Counted from the first letter of the stretch, positions 1-8,353 are shown. The stretch: 64,000 nt of DNA from Novosphingobium colocasiae (GCF_014652555.1 NZ_BMZA01000009.1:62001-126000), one strand, 5' to 3'. Notes: generated from the letters alone by a model not told the origin. Translations and numbers: made by a program.

Positions 1-806
1 AGCGCCATTTCCGCCTGCGCCAGCGATGCCGAGGCGCTGCCGGCCTGGCCGCCGGGCATGGTCTTGGGGGTGCCGCCGATCTGACCGTCGATCGCCGCCA
101 GCGCGCTTTGCGCCGCGATCAGGTCAGCGTCGATATCCCGCAGCGACGCGCGCGAGGTTTCCAGCCGCTGCGAAATCGCCGCTCCGCCCTGAGCCAGTTC
201 GGGATGCTGGGATTCGAATGTGTTGCGCTTGTTCTCGGCCGATTCCAGCTCCTTCTCGCGCGTGGCGAGCTGCTGGTTCACGAATTCCAGCGTCTCGACC
301 ATGTCACCGCGGTTGCCGGAGAGGTTCTCCTCGCGGAAGATGTCGATCAGCTTCTGCGCCACATCCTGCGCCAGCTTGGCGTTTTCCGCGTCCGAGAAGC
401 TGGCGTTGTTGGCAGTGGCGGTGATCTCGAACAGGTTGTCCTGCTGGCTGACGACCTTGACGTTATCGCCGAGCTTGAGAACCGCAGCTTCCATCTGCTT
501 GGGGTCTTCGATGGTATCGCCCAGCCGGGTCGCGCGGACGACCTTTTCCAGATTGACCGCGCTGGTCAGGGTCTGGCGGATCCGCTCGATATCGCGCTTC
601 TTGTCGGCAATGCCGATGCCGACCTGCTCGGCCAGCGCATCGTCAAGCTGGATGAATATCCGCGCCTTGGATTCGTAGCTGTTGGGGATCAGCGCCACCA
701 CCAGCCAGCCCAGCAGGCAGATCGCCCAGGCAATGCCGAGGGCCAGCCACCGCCGGTGCCAGACGCTGTGGATCGCCGCCAGCAGTTCTTCGTAGAGGGT
801 ATTCAT
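1..806 (-). CDS. XrtA-system polysaccharide chain-length determinant (Wzz/GNVR family), 3' end outside window
   Basis: The ATG is at 806 and the frame stays open to base 1, giving about 268 residues of the N-terminal part; the gene continues leftward outside the window. A transmembrane helix lies near residues 20-40 (LGIAWAICLLGWLVVALIP), followed by the Wzz-type periplasmic start NSYESKARIFIQ. A long charged stretch around residues 170-240 (LEFVNQQLATREKELESAE and onward) looks like the coiled coil of GNVR/Wzz proteins. The family sits in the inner membrane and controls exopolysaccharide chain length and export. It lies 22 bp downstream of the Wza-like lipoprotein gene, and the acyl-CoA ligase and decarboxylase next to that are typical of exosortase A loci, which supports the XrtA assignment. 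The kinase or C-terminal domain cannot be seen here. Confidence 0.85.
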   Translation of the reverse strand, partial: MNTLYEELLAAIHSVWHRRWLALGIAWAICLLGWLVVALIPNSYESKARIFIQLDDALAEQVGIGIADKKRDIERIRQTLTSAVNLEKVVRATRLGDTIEDPKQMEAAVLKLGDNVKVVSQQDNLFEITATANNASFSDAENAKLAQDVAQKLIDIFREENLSGNRGDMVETLEFVNQQLATREKELESAENKRNTFESQHPELAQGGAAISQRLETSRASLRDIDADLIAAQSALAAIDGQIGGTPKTMPGGQAGSASASLAQAEMA

Positions 807-828
807 CGCGTGGGTGTGCCCTCTGCCG

Positions 829-1476
829 TCAGAACATGCTTTCGGGGATGATGATCACATCGCCCGGGCTCAGCATGACGTTCGCCTTGCTGTCGCCCTT
901 CTTGAGGAGGTCGCCCAGGCGCAGCGCGTATTCCTTCTGCTTGCCGCTTGCCTTGTCGAAGCGGACCAGCCGGGCCTTGTTGCCCGCCGCATATTCCGAC
1001 AGGCCGCCCACCGCGATCATCGCGTCGAGGACGGTCATGTTGGCGCGGTAAGGAATGGAAGCCGGCTTCTCGGTCGCCCCGACGACGCGGATCTGCTGGC
1101 TGTACGTGCCGGCGAAACCGTTGACGATGACGGACACGAGCGGGTCCTCGATGTACTGGGAAAGCTGCAGGCGAATATCTTCTGCCAGCATCGCCGGGGT
1201 CTTGCCCACCGCCGGCATGTCGGAAATCAGCGGCGTGGTGATGCGCCCGTCCGGGCGGACCTGAACCTTGGCCCCCAGTTCGGGATTGCGCCACACGAAG
1301 ATCGTCAGATCGTCGAGCGGGCCGATCACGTATTCCTCGCCGGGGCCTTCCTGCATCGACACGAACGAAGCGGGCGGAAGCTCTGGCCCCGAAGCGGTGG
1401 AACAGCCGGCAAGCGCCACGCTCGCAAGGGCCGTTCCAGCCAGCAAACGGGTCAGGCGGTGGGGTCGAAATGACAC
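829..1476 (-). CDS. XrtA-system exopolysaccharide export lipoprotein (Wza-like)
   Basis: 215 residues from a GTG start. The N-terminus is a lipoprotein signal (RLLAGTALASVALAGCSTA) with a lipobox ending at Cys25. Residues about 45-125 match the polysaccharide export domain (YVIGPLDDLTIFVWRNPELG, then VQVRPDGRITTPLI). An SLBB-like beta-grasp region follows (IRVVGATEKPASIPYRANMT) and the chain ends in the typical LSPGDVIIIPESMF. The protein is short, about the size of the exosortase-associated Wza variants, so it would form the periplasmic/outer-membrane export channel without the long C-terminal barrel helix of E. coli Wza. It is followed at 22 bp by the chain-length gene. Upstream, 177 bp separate it from the decarboxylase, enough for an independent promoter, though none is obvious. 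Confidence 0.9.
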   Translation of the reverse strand: MSFRPHRLTRLLAGTALASVALAGCSTASGPELPPASFVSMQEGPGEEYVIGPLDDLTIFVWRNPELGAKVQVRPDGRITTPLISDMPAVGKTPAMLAEDIRLQLSQYIEDPLVSVIVNGFAGTYSQQIRVVGATEKPASIPYRANMTVLDAMIAVGGLSEYAAGNKARLVRFDKASGKQKEYALRLGDLLKKGDSKANVMLSPGDVIIIPESMF

Positions 1477-1653
1477 GGTCCGGGGCTCTTTCCTGGTTGG
1501 CCCGGCCCCCGCATCGCGATCTTCACGCGCGGGGTCCTGGCAAAATCCAAGTCGAGCTATCGGAAAAAAGGGTGAATATTGCGTTAGCCTTGGGCCATCA
1601 AATCGATCGCGTTCCCGTTTCGGGACAGCGGCCGGGGCAAAGCGTTAATACCG

Positions 1654-2880
1654 CTAAACCAGCAGTTCCAGCGCCGGCCCCTGCCCCAGGAATGCCATCG
1701 GGCTGGCACTGGCTCCATAGGCCCCGGCGCAGAACACCGCCACCAGATCGCCCACCTCGGCGCGCGGAAAACCGCCCTTGTCGGCCAGCTTGTCCAGCGG
1801 GGTGCACAGGCAACCAACGATGCTCGCCTCTTCCTCCACCTCCGCCCCGAAGCGGGTGGCGATGGCGCTGGGATAGTTGCGGCGCACCACCGTGCCGAAG
1901 TTGCCGGATGCCGCAAGCTGGTGGTGCATGCCGCCATCCGTTATCAGGAAAACTTCGCCATGGCTGACTTTGCGATCTACTACCCGCGTCAGATAAACCC
2001 CTAATTCTCCTACCAGATAACGGCCAAGTTCGATGCAGAACGCGGTGTCCTGCAACACATCGGGCAACCGCTCGAACCGTTCGGCGAGACGGGCCCCGAC
2101 GAAATCGAGATCAAGCGGCGCTTCTCCGGGGAAGTACGGAATCCCGAAACCGCCGCCCAGGTTGCAATGGACCAGCGGCAGTCCGCATTCGTCGGCCAGC
2201 CGCGCGGCCAGCTCCAGCGTCTGCCCCTGCGTTTCGGCAATCGCGGCCGCGTCCAGCGCCTGGCTGCCGGCGAATATGTGAAAGCCGCGCCATTCCGCCC
2301 CGGCCGCAGCGATTTCGCGGGCGAGCGCGGGCACTCGCTCGGCATCCAGCCCGAACGGCTTGGCACCGCCGCCCATCTTCATGCCCGATCCCTTGAGATC
2401 GAAATCCGGATTGACGCGGATTGCCAGGCGCGGGACCACGCCCAGCCGCTCGCCCAGCGCCAGCGCGCGCCGCGCCTCGTTTTCGGATTCGAGGTTGAGC
2501 GTTACCCCGGCAACGATCGCCGCTTCGAGTTCGGCATCGCGCTTGCCAGGCCCGGCAAAGCTGACAAGGCGCGGATCGATCCCGGCCTTGGCGGTGATCG
2601 CCAGTTCGCCGCCCGAAGCGATATCGAAGCCATCGACCAGCCCCGCCATCAGTTCCAGCAGCGGCACGAAGGGGTTGGCCTTCACGGCATAGTGCAACGC
2701 CAGACGCGGCGGCAGCGCCGCCCGCAGCCGCGCCACCTGCGCGCGCAGCCGATCGGCTGCATAGAGGAAGAGCGGCGTGCCCCCGGCTTCCTCCACCCAC
2801 TGCGTCACCGGTCTCCCGCCGACCACCAATACGCCGTCGCGCGCTTCGAAACCGGCAGGGATCGGGCCCAGCGGCTTCAC
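1654..2880 (-). CDS. PLP-dependent decarboxylase, exosortase A system-associated (fold III)
   Basis: 408 residues when started at the GTG at 2880, whose bases overlap the TGA of the upstream ligase (GTGA), so the two are translationally coupled. It is a fold-III (alanine-racemase-like) decarboxylase related to diaminopimelate/ornithine decarboxylases. The PLP lysine is Lys67 in LHYAVKANPF, with phosphate-binding motifs HCNLGGGFG and ELGRYLVGELG, a GCLCTPLDKLA segment where the catalytic Cys lies, and a C-terminal CAGAYGASAS block. The known exosortase-associated subfamily fits the length and the neighbours. The substrate is unknown. Together with the ligase and carrier protein next door it may process an amino-acid-derived group used to decorate the polysaccharide (inference). 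Longer upstream starts exist but would run deep into the ligase. Confidence 0.88.
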   Translation of the reverse strand: MKPLGPIPAGFEARDGVLVVGGRPVTQWVEEAGGTPLFLYAADRLRAQVARLRAALPPRLALHYAVKANPFVPLLELMAGLVDGFDIASGGELAITAKAGIDPRLVSFAGPGKRDAELEAAIVAGVTLNLESENEARRALALGERLGVVPRLAIRVNPDFDLKGSGMKMGGGAKPFGLDAERVPALAREIAAAGAEWRGFHIFAGSQALDAAAIAETQGQTLELAARLADECGLPLVHCNLGGGFGIPYFPGEAPLDLDFVGARLAERFERLPDVLQDTAFCIELGRYLVGELGVYLTRVVDRKVSHGEVFLITDGGMHHQLAASGNFGTVVRRNYPSAIATRFGAEVEEEASIVGCLCTPLDKLADKGGFPRAEVGDLVAVFCAGAYGASASPMAFLGQGPALELLV

Positions 2881-4403
2881 GCGACCAGCTCCGCCAGCAG
2901 GCCGGCGCGGTCGATCTTGCCGTTCGGGCCAGTCGGCATCGCGGCGCGCCAGTGGATCGCCTTGGGCTGCATGAAGTTGGGAAGTTCCTGCATCAATCGT
3001 CCTGGCAGCGCCGTTTCGGCATCGTCGGCATCGGCGCTGGCGCGCACGACAAGGTGAATCGCGTGGCCCAGCCGCGCATCGGGCACGCCCAGCGCCACCG
3101 CCTCGGCGACGAGGCCGGTCGCCAGCGCGGCCTCCTCCACCTCTTGCGGGCTGACGCGGTTGCCCGCCGTCTTGATCATCGCATCGCGGCGGCCGACGAA
3201 ATAGAGCAGCCCTTGCGCATCGCGCCGGACCCGATCGCCGGACCACACGGCGGTCCCGCCATAAGTGGACGCCGCCGGGGCGGGCCGGAACCGCTCGGCG
3301 GTGCGCGCGGCATCGCGCCAGTACCCTTGCGCCACCAGCGGGCCGCAGTGAACCAGTTCGCCCTCCGCGCCGTCAGCCGCCACCGCCCCGGCATCGTCGA
3401 TGACCAGGATCTCGGCATGGGGGATAGCCTTGCCCATCGATGTCGGATGGCTGTCGACCAGCGCGGGATCGAGATAGGTCGATCGGAATGCCTCGGTCAG
3501 CCCGTACATCGGGAACAGCCGCGCCTGAGGAAACAGTGCCCGCAGCCGCCGTACCAGATCGACCGTCAGCGCGCCGCCGCTGTTGGTCAGGCGGCGCAGA
3601 TGGGCGGCGGTCTCGGCCGGCCACTCAAGCTCGGCAAGCTGGACCCAAAGCGGCGGCACCGCCGCCAGCGTGGTTATGCCATGACGCGCAACCGCCTTTA
3701 CCACATCACGCGCCAGCAGATAGTCGAGCGGGACAACGCAGCCGCCGGCATGCCAGGTGCTGAAAAGCTGATTCTGCCCATAATCGAACGATAGCGGCAG
3801 CACCGCCAGCGTCCGGTCGCTGGCATCCATGCCAAGATATTGCGCCACGCTGTGCGCCCCCAGCACCATATTGGCATGGCTGAGCATGACCCCCTTGGGC
3901 CTGCCGGTGGAGCCGCTGGTGTAAAGGATCGCCGCCAGTTCATCCGCCCCGCCATCGCCCGGCGGCAACGCGACCCCGGCTGCGGACGCGGCTTCCCACG
4001 CCGCGTTCTCCTCGATCACCAAACAGTCTGCGGGCACATCGCCCTCACCCAGCGAGGCCAGCCGCGCCGCGTTGCCGATCAGCAGCGCCGCGCCGCTATC
4101 AGCCAGAATATGCGCTACCTGCGCGTGCTTGAGCAGCGGGTTGACGGGAACATGGACCAGCCCCGCCCGCGCAGCCGCCAGCGGCATCAGGCAAGTCAGC
4201 TCGCCCTTCGCCGCCCAGCTCGCCACCCGGCCGCCGCGCTCGGGCACCATCCCGCGCAGCCAGCCCGCCAGCAGGCCGACACGCGATCTTAAGTCCTTGT
4301 AGCTAAGCGTGCGATCACGCAGCACCAGCGCGTCGGCATCATCTTCGCCGCGCAGGGCAAGATGATCGAGCGGCAGGATCGGGTTTTCGGTCTGGCCGCG
4401 CAT
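2877..4403 (-). CDS. AMP-forming acyl-CoA ligase, exosortase A system-associated
   Basis: 508 residues of the ANL superfamily. Visible motifs are the P-loop LYTSGSTGRPKGVML near residue 165, the A5 motif MYGLTEAF, the hinge region GLLYFVGRRDAMIKTAGNRV and the C-terminal catalytic lysine motif GPNGKIDR. Such enzymes adenylate a carboxylic acid and pass it to CoA or a carrier-protein phosphopantetheine. It is the first gene of the leftward XrtA arm and overlaps the decarboxylase by 4 bp. Only 35 bp separate its ATG from the GTG of the divergent FemAB-like gene, so promoters for the two arms must overlap each other or coding sequence. The natural acid is not known. The acyl carrier protein at 5492 is an attractive acceptor (inference). 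Confidence 0.9.
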   Translation of the reverse strand: MRGQTENPILPLDHLALRGEDDADALVLRDRTLSYKDLRSRVGLLAGWLRGMVPERGGRVASWAAKGELTCLMPLAAARAGLVHVPVNPLLKHAQVAHILADSGAALLIGNAARLASLGEGDVPADCLVIEENAAWEAASAAGVALPPGDGGADELAAILYTSGSTGRPKGVMLSHANMVLGAHSVAQYLGMDASDRTLAVLPLSFDYGQNQLFSTWHAGGCVVPLDYLLARDVVKAVARHGITTLAAVPPLWVQLAELEWPAETAAHLRRLTNSGGALTVDLVRRLRALFPQARLFPMYGLTEAFRSTYLDPALVDSHPTSMGKAIPHAEILVIDDAGAVAADGAEGELVHCGPLVAQGYWRDAARTAERFRPAPAASTYGGTAVWSGDRVRRDAQGLLYFVGRRDAMIKTAGNRVSPQEVEEAALATGLVAEAVALGVPDARLGHAIHLVVRASADADDAETALPGRLMQELPNFMQPKAIHWRAAMPTGPNGKIDRAGLLAELVA

Positions 4404-4438
4404 GACGGACGAAAGGCTCCGAGAGGTTCAGGAATACC

Positions 4439-5452
4439 GTGATTGCCATCGCATACACTCGCGACCTTAAGGAAGTCCAATCGGACGCGCTGCTCGGCCC
4501 GCTGCTCTCGGCCGACCGGCAGCGCGCGCCATTCGACCGGCTGGCGTGGTGGCAGGCGCTGGAACAGCATTGCGGCCTGGCCCCGCTGATGGCGATCGCG
4601 CGCGATGGCGACGATGCTGCGGTGCTGCCCTTGACGCTGGGCAAGGACGGGCCACGGGCGCTGGCCAACTGGTACACCTTCCGGTTCCGCCCGATCCTGA
4701 CCGACGGACATGCCGCCCCGGCGTTGCTCGCCGCCCTCGCCCGCGATCTGGCGGGGGCGCATGCGCGGATCGTCCTCTCCGGGCTGCCTGACGAGGATGG
4801 CAGCGCCACGCTGGTGGAACGCGCGTTCCGCGCCGCCGGCTGGCTGGGCATCCGCGCCGAGTGCGACACCAACCATGTTCTGGCCCTCCAGGGCCGCGAT
4901 TATCAGACCTATCTTTCCGGCCGTCCCGGCCCCTTGCGCACCACCCTCAAGCGCAAGAGCGGCAAGGTCGATGTGCGCGTGCTGACCCACTTCGATCCTG
5001 CCATCTGGGCCGCTTACGAAGATATCTATGCCGAAAGCTGGAAGCCCGAAGAAGGCAGCCCGGCATTCCTGCGCGCCTTTGCGGAGGCCGAAGGCGCGGC
5101 CGGACGGCTGCGACTGGGCATCGCCCACGTGGGGGGAGAGCCTGTCGCGGCGCAGATGTGGACGGTGGAGGGCGGCACTGCCTTCATCCACAAGCTTGCC
5201 CACCGCGAAAGCGCCAAAGGTGTCTCGCCCGGCTCCGTGCTCAGCGCGGCGCTGTTCCGCCATGTCATCGATGTTGATCTGGTATCGGGAATCGATTTCG
5301 GCACCGGCGACAATCCCTACAAGCGCGACTGGATGGAACTGGTGCGCCCACGCTACAGCCTGACGCTGATCCGTCCCGCTGCCCCGCGAAATTGGCCGTT
5401 TCTGGCAAAATTCGCCTTGCGACGCCTTGCCCGATGGGCGAAGCGGGGCTAG
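4439..5452 (+). CDS. FemAB/GNAT-type acyltransferase, XrtA/PEP-CTERM system-associated
   Basis: 337 residues from GTG at 4439, with AGGA 7 bp upstream. The sequence has the BioF2/FemAB-like acetyltransferase layout: an N-terminal half with FDRLAWWQALEQHCG and WYTFRFRPIL, and a C-terminal GNAT core (RLRLGIAHVGGEPVAAQMW, then AFIHKLAHRESAKGVSPGSV and GIDFGTGDNPYKRDWM). The last segment is the usual signature of the exosortase-associated members. FemAB proteins transfer amino acids from aminoacyl-tRNA; this branch is only inferred to transfer an acyl or aminoacyl group. It opens the rightward arm and is followed 39 bp later by an acyl carrier protein, a possible donor. There are no membrane segments, so it is probably cytoplasmic or peripheral. 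Confidence 0.82.
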   Translation: MIAIAYTRDLKEVQSDALLGPLLSADRQRAPFDRLAWWQALEQHCGLAPLMAIARDGDDAAVLPLTLGKDGPRALANWYTFRFRPILTDGHAAPALLAALARDLAGAHARIVLSGLPDEDGSATLVERAFRAAGWLGIRAECDTNHVLALQGRDYQTYLSGRPGPLRTTLKRKSGKVDVRVLTHFDPAIWAAYEDIYAESWKPEEGSPAFLRAFAEAEGAAGRLRLGIAHVGGEPVAAQMWTVEGGTAFIHKLAHRESAKGVSPGSVLSAALFRHVIDVDLVSGIDFGTGDNPYKRDWMELVRPRYSLTLIRPAAPRNWPFLAKFALRRLARWAKRG

Positions 5453-5491
5453 AGCCCAGCCCTTTCGTTAACAAGCCGACATCCGGGGGCC

Positions 5492-5773
5492 ATGTCCGAT
5501 ACCGTAACCGATCAGTTGCTGCGTGGCATTCTGGCCAGCGTGCTCGGCCTGGCACCGGACCGGGTGGCCGGCTTCGACGCGCAGACCGGCCTGTTCGGCC
5601 ATCTGCCTGAACTGGATTCGATGGCCGTCGCCGGTCTGCTGACCGAACTGGAAGACCGGCTGGACATCGTCATCGATGATGACGAGATCGATGGCGAGAT
5701 GCTGGAAACCTATGGCGGCCTGCTCGCCTTCGCGATCCGCAAGCGCGAAGGCACGGCCTCTACCGGAGCCTGA
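5492..5773 (+). CDS. Acyl carrier protein, XrtA locus
   Basis: 93 residues, an acidic four-helix carrier protein. The phosphopantetheine serine is Ser43 in PELDSMAVAGLL, which matches the D-S-[LM] consensus. Flanking features are LLRGILASVLGLAPDRV in helix 1 and LEDRLDIVIDDDEIDGEML after the serine. It is not the housekeeping AcpP, which has the DSLDTVEL form, but the dedicated carrier found in exosortase A loci. The hydrolase-2 GTG starts 3 bp after its stop, so the two are probably translated together. It is expected to hold the acyl or aminoacyl intermediate made by the ligase at 2877-4403 (inference from context). Confidence 0.88.
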   Translation: MSDTVTDQLLRGILASVLGLAPDRVAGFDAQTGLFGHLPELDSMAVAGLLTELEDRLDIVIDDDEIDGEMLETYGGLLAFAIRKREGTASTGA

Positions 5774-5776
5774 AGC

Positions 5777-6451
5777 GTGGTCCCGGCTACATGGCCTTGC
5801 CCCCTGCCGGGCGGCGGCCAGGCCCGGGAGTATGCGCTGATCTTCGATCACGGGCGGGAAACGCGCCTGCTGATCGTCCCTGCCCTGTTCGATGAAGGCA
5901 ACCGCCTGCGCCGGCTGACCGTCGATGTCATGCGCCGGCTCGACGGGGCCGGCATCGATTGCGTGCTGCCCGATCTGCCCGGCTGCAACGAAAGCCTGCA
6001 GCCACTCGAATTCCAGGACACCGCCGACTGGCTTGACGCCATGGTCGCCGCCGCGCGTCACTTCGGTGCCACCCATGCGCTGGGCATTCGCGGCGGCTGC
6101 CTGTTCACGCCGGGCCACCTGCCCGGCTGGCACTATGCCCCGGTCAAGGGCAGCGCGATCCTGCGCCAGATGCTGCGCGCCCGGGTCCTGTCCGCGCGCG
6201 AAGCCGGCCGCGAGGAGGATCGTGACAGTCTGGACGCCTTGGCGCATGAGGACGGGATCGTGCTGGCCGGCTATCCGCTCGGCCGCGACTTCTACATGCA
6301 GTTCGCGACGATGGCCCCGCAGGCCGACGCCACCGTGATCGCGCAGGACGATATCGGCGGTTCCGGCCTGTGGCTGCGTGCCGAGCCGGGCGAAAATCCC
6401 AAGCAGGCCGATGCGCTGGCGGCAACGCTCGCGATCGGACTGAACGCATGA
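5777..6451 (+). CDS. Alpha/beta hydrolase, exosortase A system-associated hydrolase 2 type
   Basis: 224 residues from GTG at 5777. It shows a degenerate alpha/beta-hydrolase fold: LLIVPALFDEGNRLR for the oxyanion strand, DCVLPDLPGCNES, and a nucleophile elbow region THALGIRGGCLF. At the elbow Arg105 stands where the catalytic serine of GxSxG would be, so ordinary serine hydrolase chemistry is unlikely. The C-terminus lacks a clear catalytic histidine motif. It overlaps the next hydrolase by ATGA. Position, size and pairing with hydrolase 1 match the known exosortase A hydrolase pair. It may be a non-catalytic partner or have altered chemistry; which is unknown. Confidence 0.83.
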   Translation: MVPATWPCPLPGGGQAREYALIFDHGRETRLLIVPALFDEGNRLRRLTVDVMRRLDGAGIDCVLPDLPGCNESLQPLEFQDTADWLDAMVAAARHFGATHALGIRGGCLFTPGHLPGWHYAPVKGSAILRQMLRARVLSAREAGREEDRDSLDALAHEDGIVLAGYPLGRDFYMQFATMAPQADATVIAQDDIGGSGLWLRAEPGENPKQADALAATLAIGLNA

Positions 6452-7233
6452 CCCGCCACCACTTCGCCTTCGACTGCGCCGGCGCGCGGCTGATCGGCAC
6501 TCTGGATGAAGCGCCGGGATCAACCGGCCTGCTGATCGTCAGCGGCGGCAACGAAGTGCGCGCCGGAGCCTGGAACGGCCAGGCCCTGCTGGCCGCCGAG
6601 ATCGCCATGCAGGGCTATCCGGTGATGCGCTTCGACCGGCGCGGTGTGGGCGATAGCGAAGGCGTGAACGCGGAGTTCCGTTCAAGCGGCCCGGACATCG
6701 CCGCCGCCCTCACCGCTTTTCACGAACGCTGCCCGTGGCTGTCGCGCGTCGTCGGCTTCGGCAACTGCGATGCTGCCAGCGCGCTGATGCTGGCGCGCGG
6801 CGCGGAGTGCGATGCGCTGGTGCTGGGCAATCCCTGGACGATCGAGAACGACAACGAAGCCGCCCCGGCTGAAGTGGTGCGCGATCATTACCGCCGTCGA
6901 CTGGCCGATCCCGCCGCGATCCGCCGCTTGCTGACGGGCAAGGTCTCGCTGGTCAAGCTCGCCCGCAGCCTGTTCGCCGCCGCCCGCCCGGCCCCGCCGC
7001 AAAGCGTAAGGCCAACGGGGCTGGCCGGCGAGATATCCGACGGCTTGCAGGGTTTCGATGGCTCGGTGCGTTTCCTCATCGCCGGGCGCGACCGTACCGG
7101 CCTTGCCTTCCTGTCACGCTGGAACCGGAACGATCCCCGCCTGCGCACCTGCCCGCAAGCCTCGCACAGCTTCGTCGAGGACGAGGCGCAGGACTGGTTG
7201 GTCAGCCAGGTGCTGGAAGTGCTGGAAGGTTAG
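6448..7233 (+). CDS. Alpha/beta hydrolase, exosortase A system-associated hydrolase 1 type (Cys nucleophile)
   Basis: 261 residues from ATG at 6448, overlapping the stop of hydrolase 2. The oxyanion region is LLIVSGGNEVRAG, followed by RFDRRGVGDSEG and the nucleophile elbow GFGNCDAASAL, which puts Cys107 where serine normally sits. The C-terminus has CPQASHSFVEDEA, with a histidine in the position expected of the catalytic base. A Cys-His arrangement fits a thioesterase or acyltransferase acting on carrier-bound substrates (inference). It is the last gene of the rightward XrtA arm and is followed by an inverted-pair palindrome before the convergent trxB. Confidence 0.85.
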   Translation: MTRHHFAFDCAGARLIGTLDEAPGSTGLLIVSGGNEVRAGAWNGQALLAAEIAMQGYPVMRFDRRGVGDSEGVNAEFRSSGPDIAAALTAFHERCPWLSRVVGFGNCDAASALMLARGAECDALVLGNPWTIENDNEAAPAEVVRDHYRRRLADPAAIRRLLTGKVSLVKLARSLFAAARPAPPQSVRPTGLAGEISDGLQGFDGSVRFLIAGRDRTGLAFLSRWNRNDPRLRTCPQASHSFVEDEAQDWLVSQVLEVLEG

Positions 7234-7247
7234 GCGTCCTCCTCCTT

Positions 7248-7368
7248 GGGGGAGGGGGACCATGCGCAGCATGGTGGAGGGGCACAGGCGGTTTACGGAA
7301 CGCCCGTCTGCAGCCGTACCGTAACACGAAGGTGCCCCTCCACCACCCTGCGGGTGGTTCCCCTCCCC
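7248..7368. repeat. Inverted pair of REP-like palindromes between convergent genes
   Basis: Two arms of about 36 bases, 7248-7284 and 7333-7368, are imperfect reverse complements. Both begin with a G-rich run and end in GTGGAGGGGCA when read in the same sense. Each arm is itself palindromic (ACCATGCGCAGCATGGT in the left, ACCACCCTGCGGGTGGT in the right). The element fills the gap between hydrolase 1 (+) and trxB (-), so transcripts from both sides would end in a large hairpin. No transposase is nearby. It resembles a BIME-like non-autonomous repeat and may also work as a terminator or mRNA stabiliser. Confidence 0.75.
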
Positions 7369-7381
7369 GTTTCGCGGAGGA

Positions 7382-8353
7382 TCAGGCTGCGACTTCCGCT
7401 TTCAGCCGCTCGAACTCGCGCTCTGCCAGATAGCGTTCGGCATCGAGGGCGGCCATGCAGCCCGCACCGGCGGCGGTGATGGCCTGGCGGTAGACGTGGT
7501 CCGATACGTCTCCGGCGGCATAGACCCCCGGGATCGCCGTCTTGGGCGTGCCCGCTTCCACCAGCAGATAGCCGGTATCGTCCATCGCCAGCTTGCCCTT
7601 GAACAGCTCCGTCGCCGGGGCGTGGCCGATGGCGACGAAAGCGCCGTCCGTGACGATCTCGCTCTGCTCGCCGGTCACCGTATCGGTCAGCGCCAGCGCG
7701 CGCAGCTCACCATTTTCGCCCGGCATGAAGCGATCGACCTTCTTGTTCCAGATCACCGATATCTTCGGATTGGCGAACAGCCGGTCCTGAAGGATCTTTT
7801 CCGAACGCAGACTGTCGCGGCGGTGGATCAGGGTCACGTCGTCGGAGTGGTTGGTGAGGTAGAGCGCTTCCTCGACCGCAGTGTTGCCGCCGCCGATAAC
7901 GACCACCTTCTTGCCGCGATAGAAGAACCCGTCGCAGGTGGCGCAGGCGGACACGCCCTTGCCGGACAGTTCCTGCTCGCCGGGAACGCCCAGCCAGCGC
8001 GCTTGCGCACCGGTGGCAATCACCAGCGTCTCACCCTCATAAGTATCGCCGCTATCGCCGGTGGCGACGAATGTCGGGCCCGAGAGATCGACCGAGGTGA
8101 TGATGTCATACATCATCCGCGTGCCGACATGGACGGCCTGCGCCTCCATCTCCTGCATCAGCCAGGGGCCCTGGATCACCTCGCGAAAGCCGGGATAATT
8201 CTCGACATCGGTGGTGATGGTCAACTGGCCGCCGGGCTGGAGGCCCTGCACCACGATCGGCTCCATCCCCGCGCGCGCTCCGTAAATGGCGGCGGAAAGA
8301 CCGGCGGGTCCCGATCCGATGATGAGCATGCGGGTCTTGTGTGCTGTGGCCAA
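7382..8353 (-). CDS. trxB: Thioredoxin-disulfide reductase
   Basis: 323 residues from a TTG at 8353 (TTG GCC ACA GCA CAC AAG), chosen because GAAGAAGG lies about 8 bp upstream and the first beta strand TRMLIIGSGPAGLSAAIYGARAG follows at once, as in the family. Further upstream in-frame starts would add an unrelated arginine-rich tail. FAD-binding GSGPAG, the redox pair in SACATCDGFF (Cys137 and Cys140), the NADPH motif VVVIGGGNTAVEEALYL and the C-terminal VYAAGDVSDHVYRQAITAAGAGC are all present. It is a cytoplasmic flavoenzyme that passes electrons from NADPH to thioredoxin. It transcribes toward the XrtA cluster and is unrelated to it in function. Confidence 0.96.
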   Translation of the reverse strand: MATAHKTRMLIIGSGPAGLSAAIYGARAGMEPIVVQGLQPGGQLTITTDVENYPGFREVIQGPWLMQEMEAQAVHVGTRMMYDIITSVDLSGPTFVATGDSGDTYEGETLVIATGAQARWLGVPGEQELSGKGVSACATCDGFFYRGKKVVVIGGGNTAVEEALYLTNHSDDVTLIHRRDSLRSEKILQDRLFANPKISVIWNKKVDRFMPGENGELRALALTDTVTGEQSEIVTDGAFVAIGHAPATELFKGKLAMDDTGYLLVEAGTPKTAIPGVYAAGDVSDHVYRQAITAAGAGCMAALDAERYLAEREFERLKAEVAA

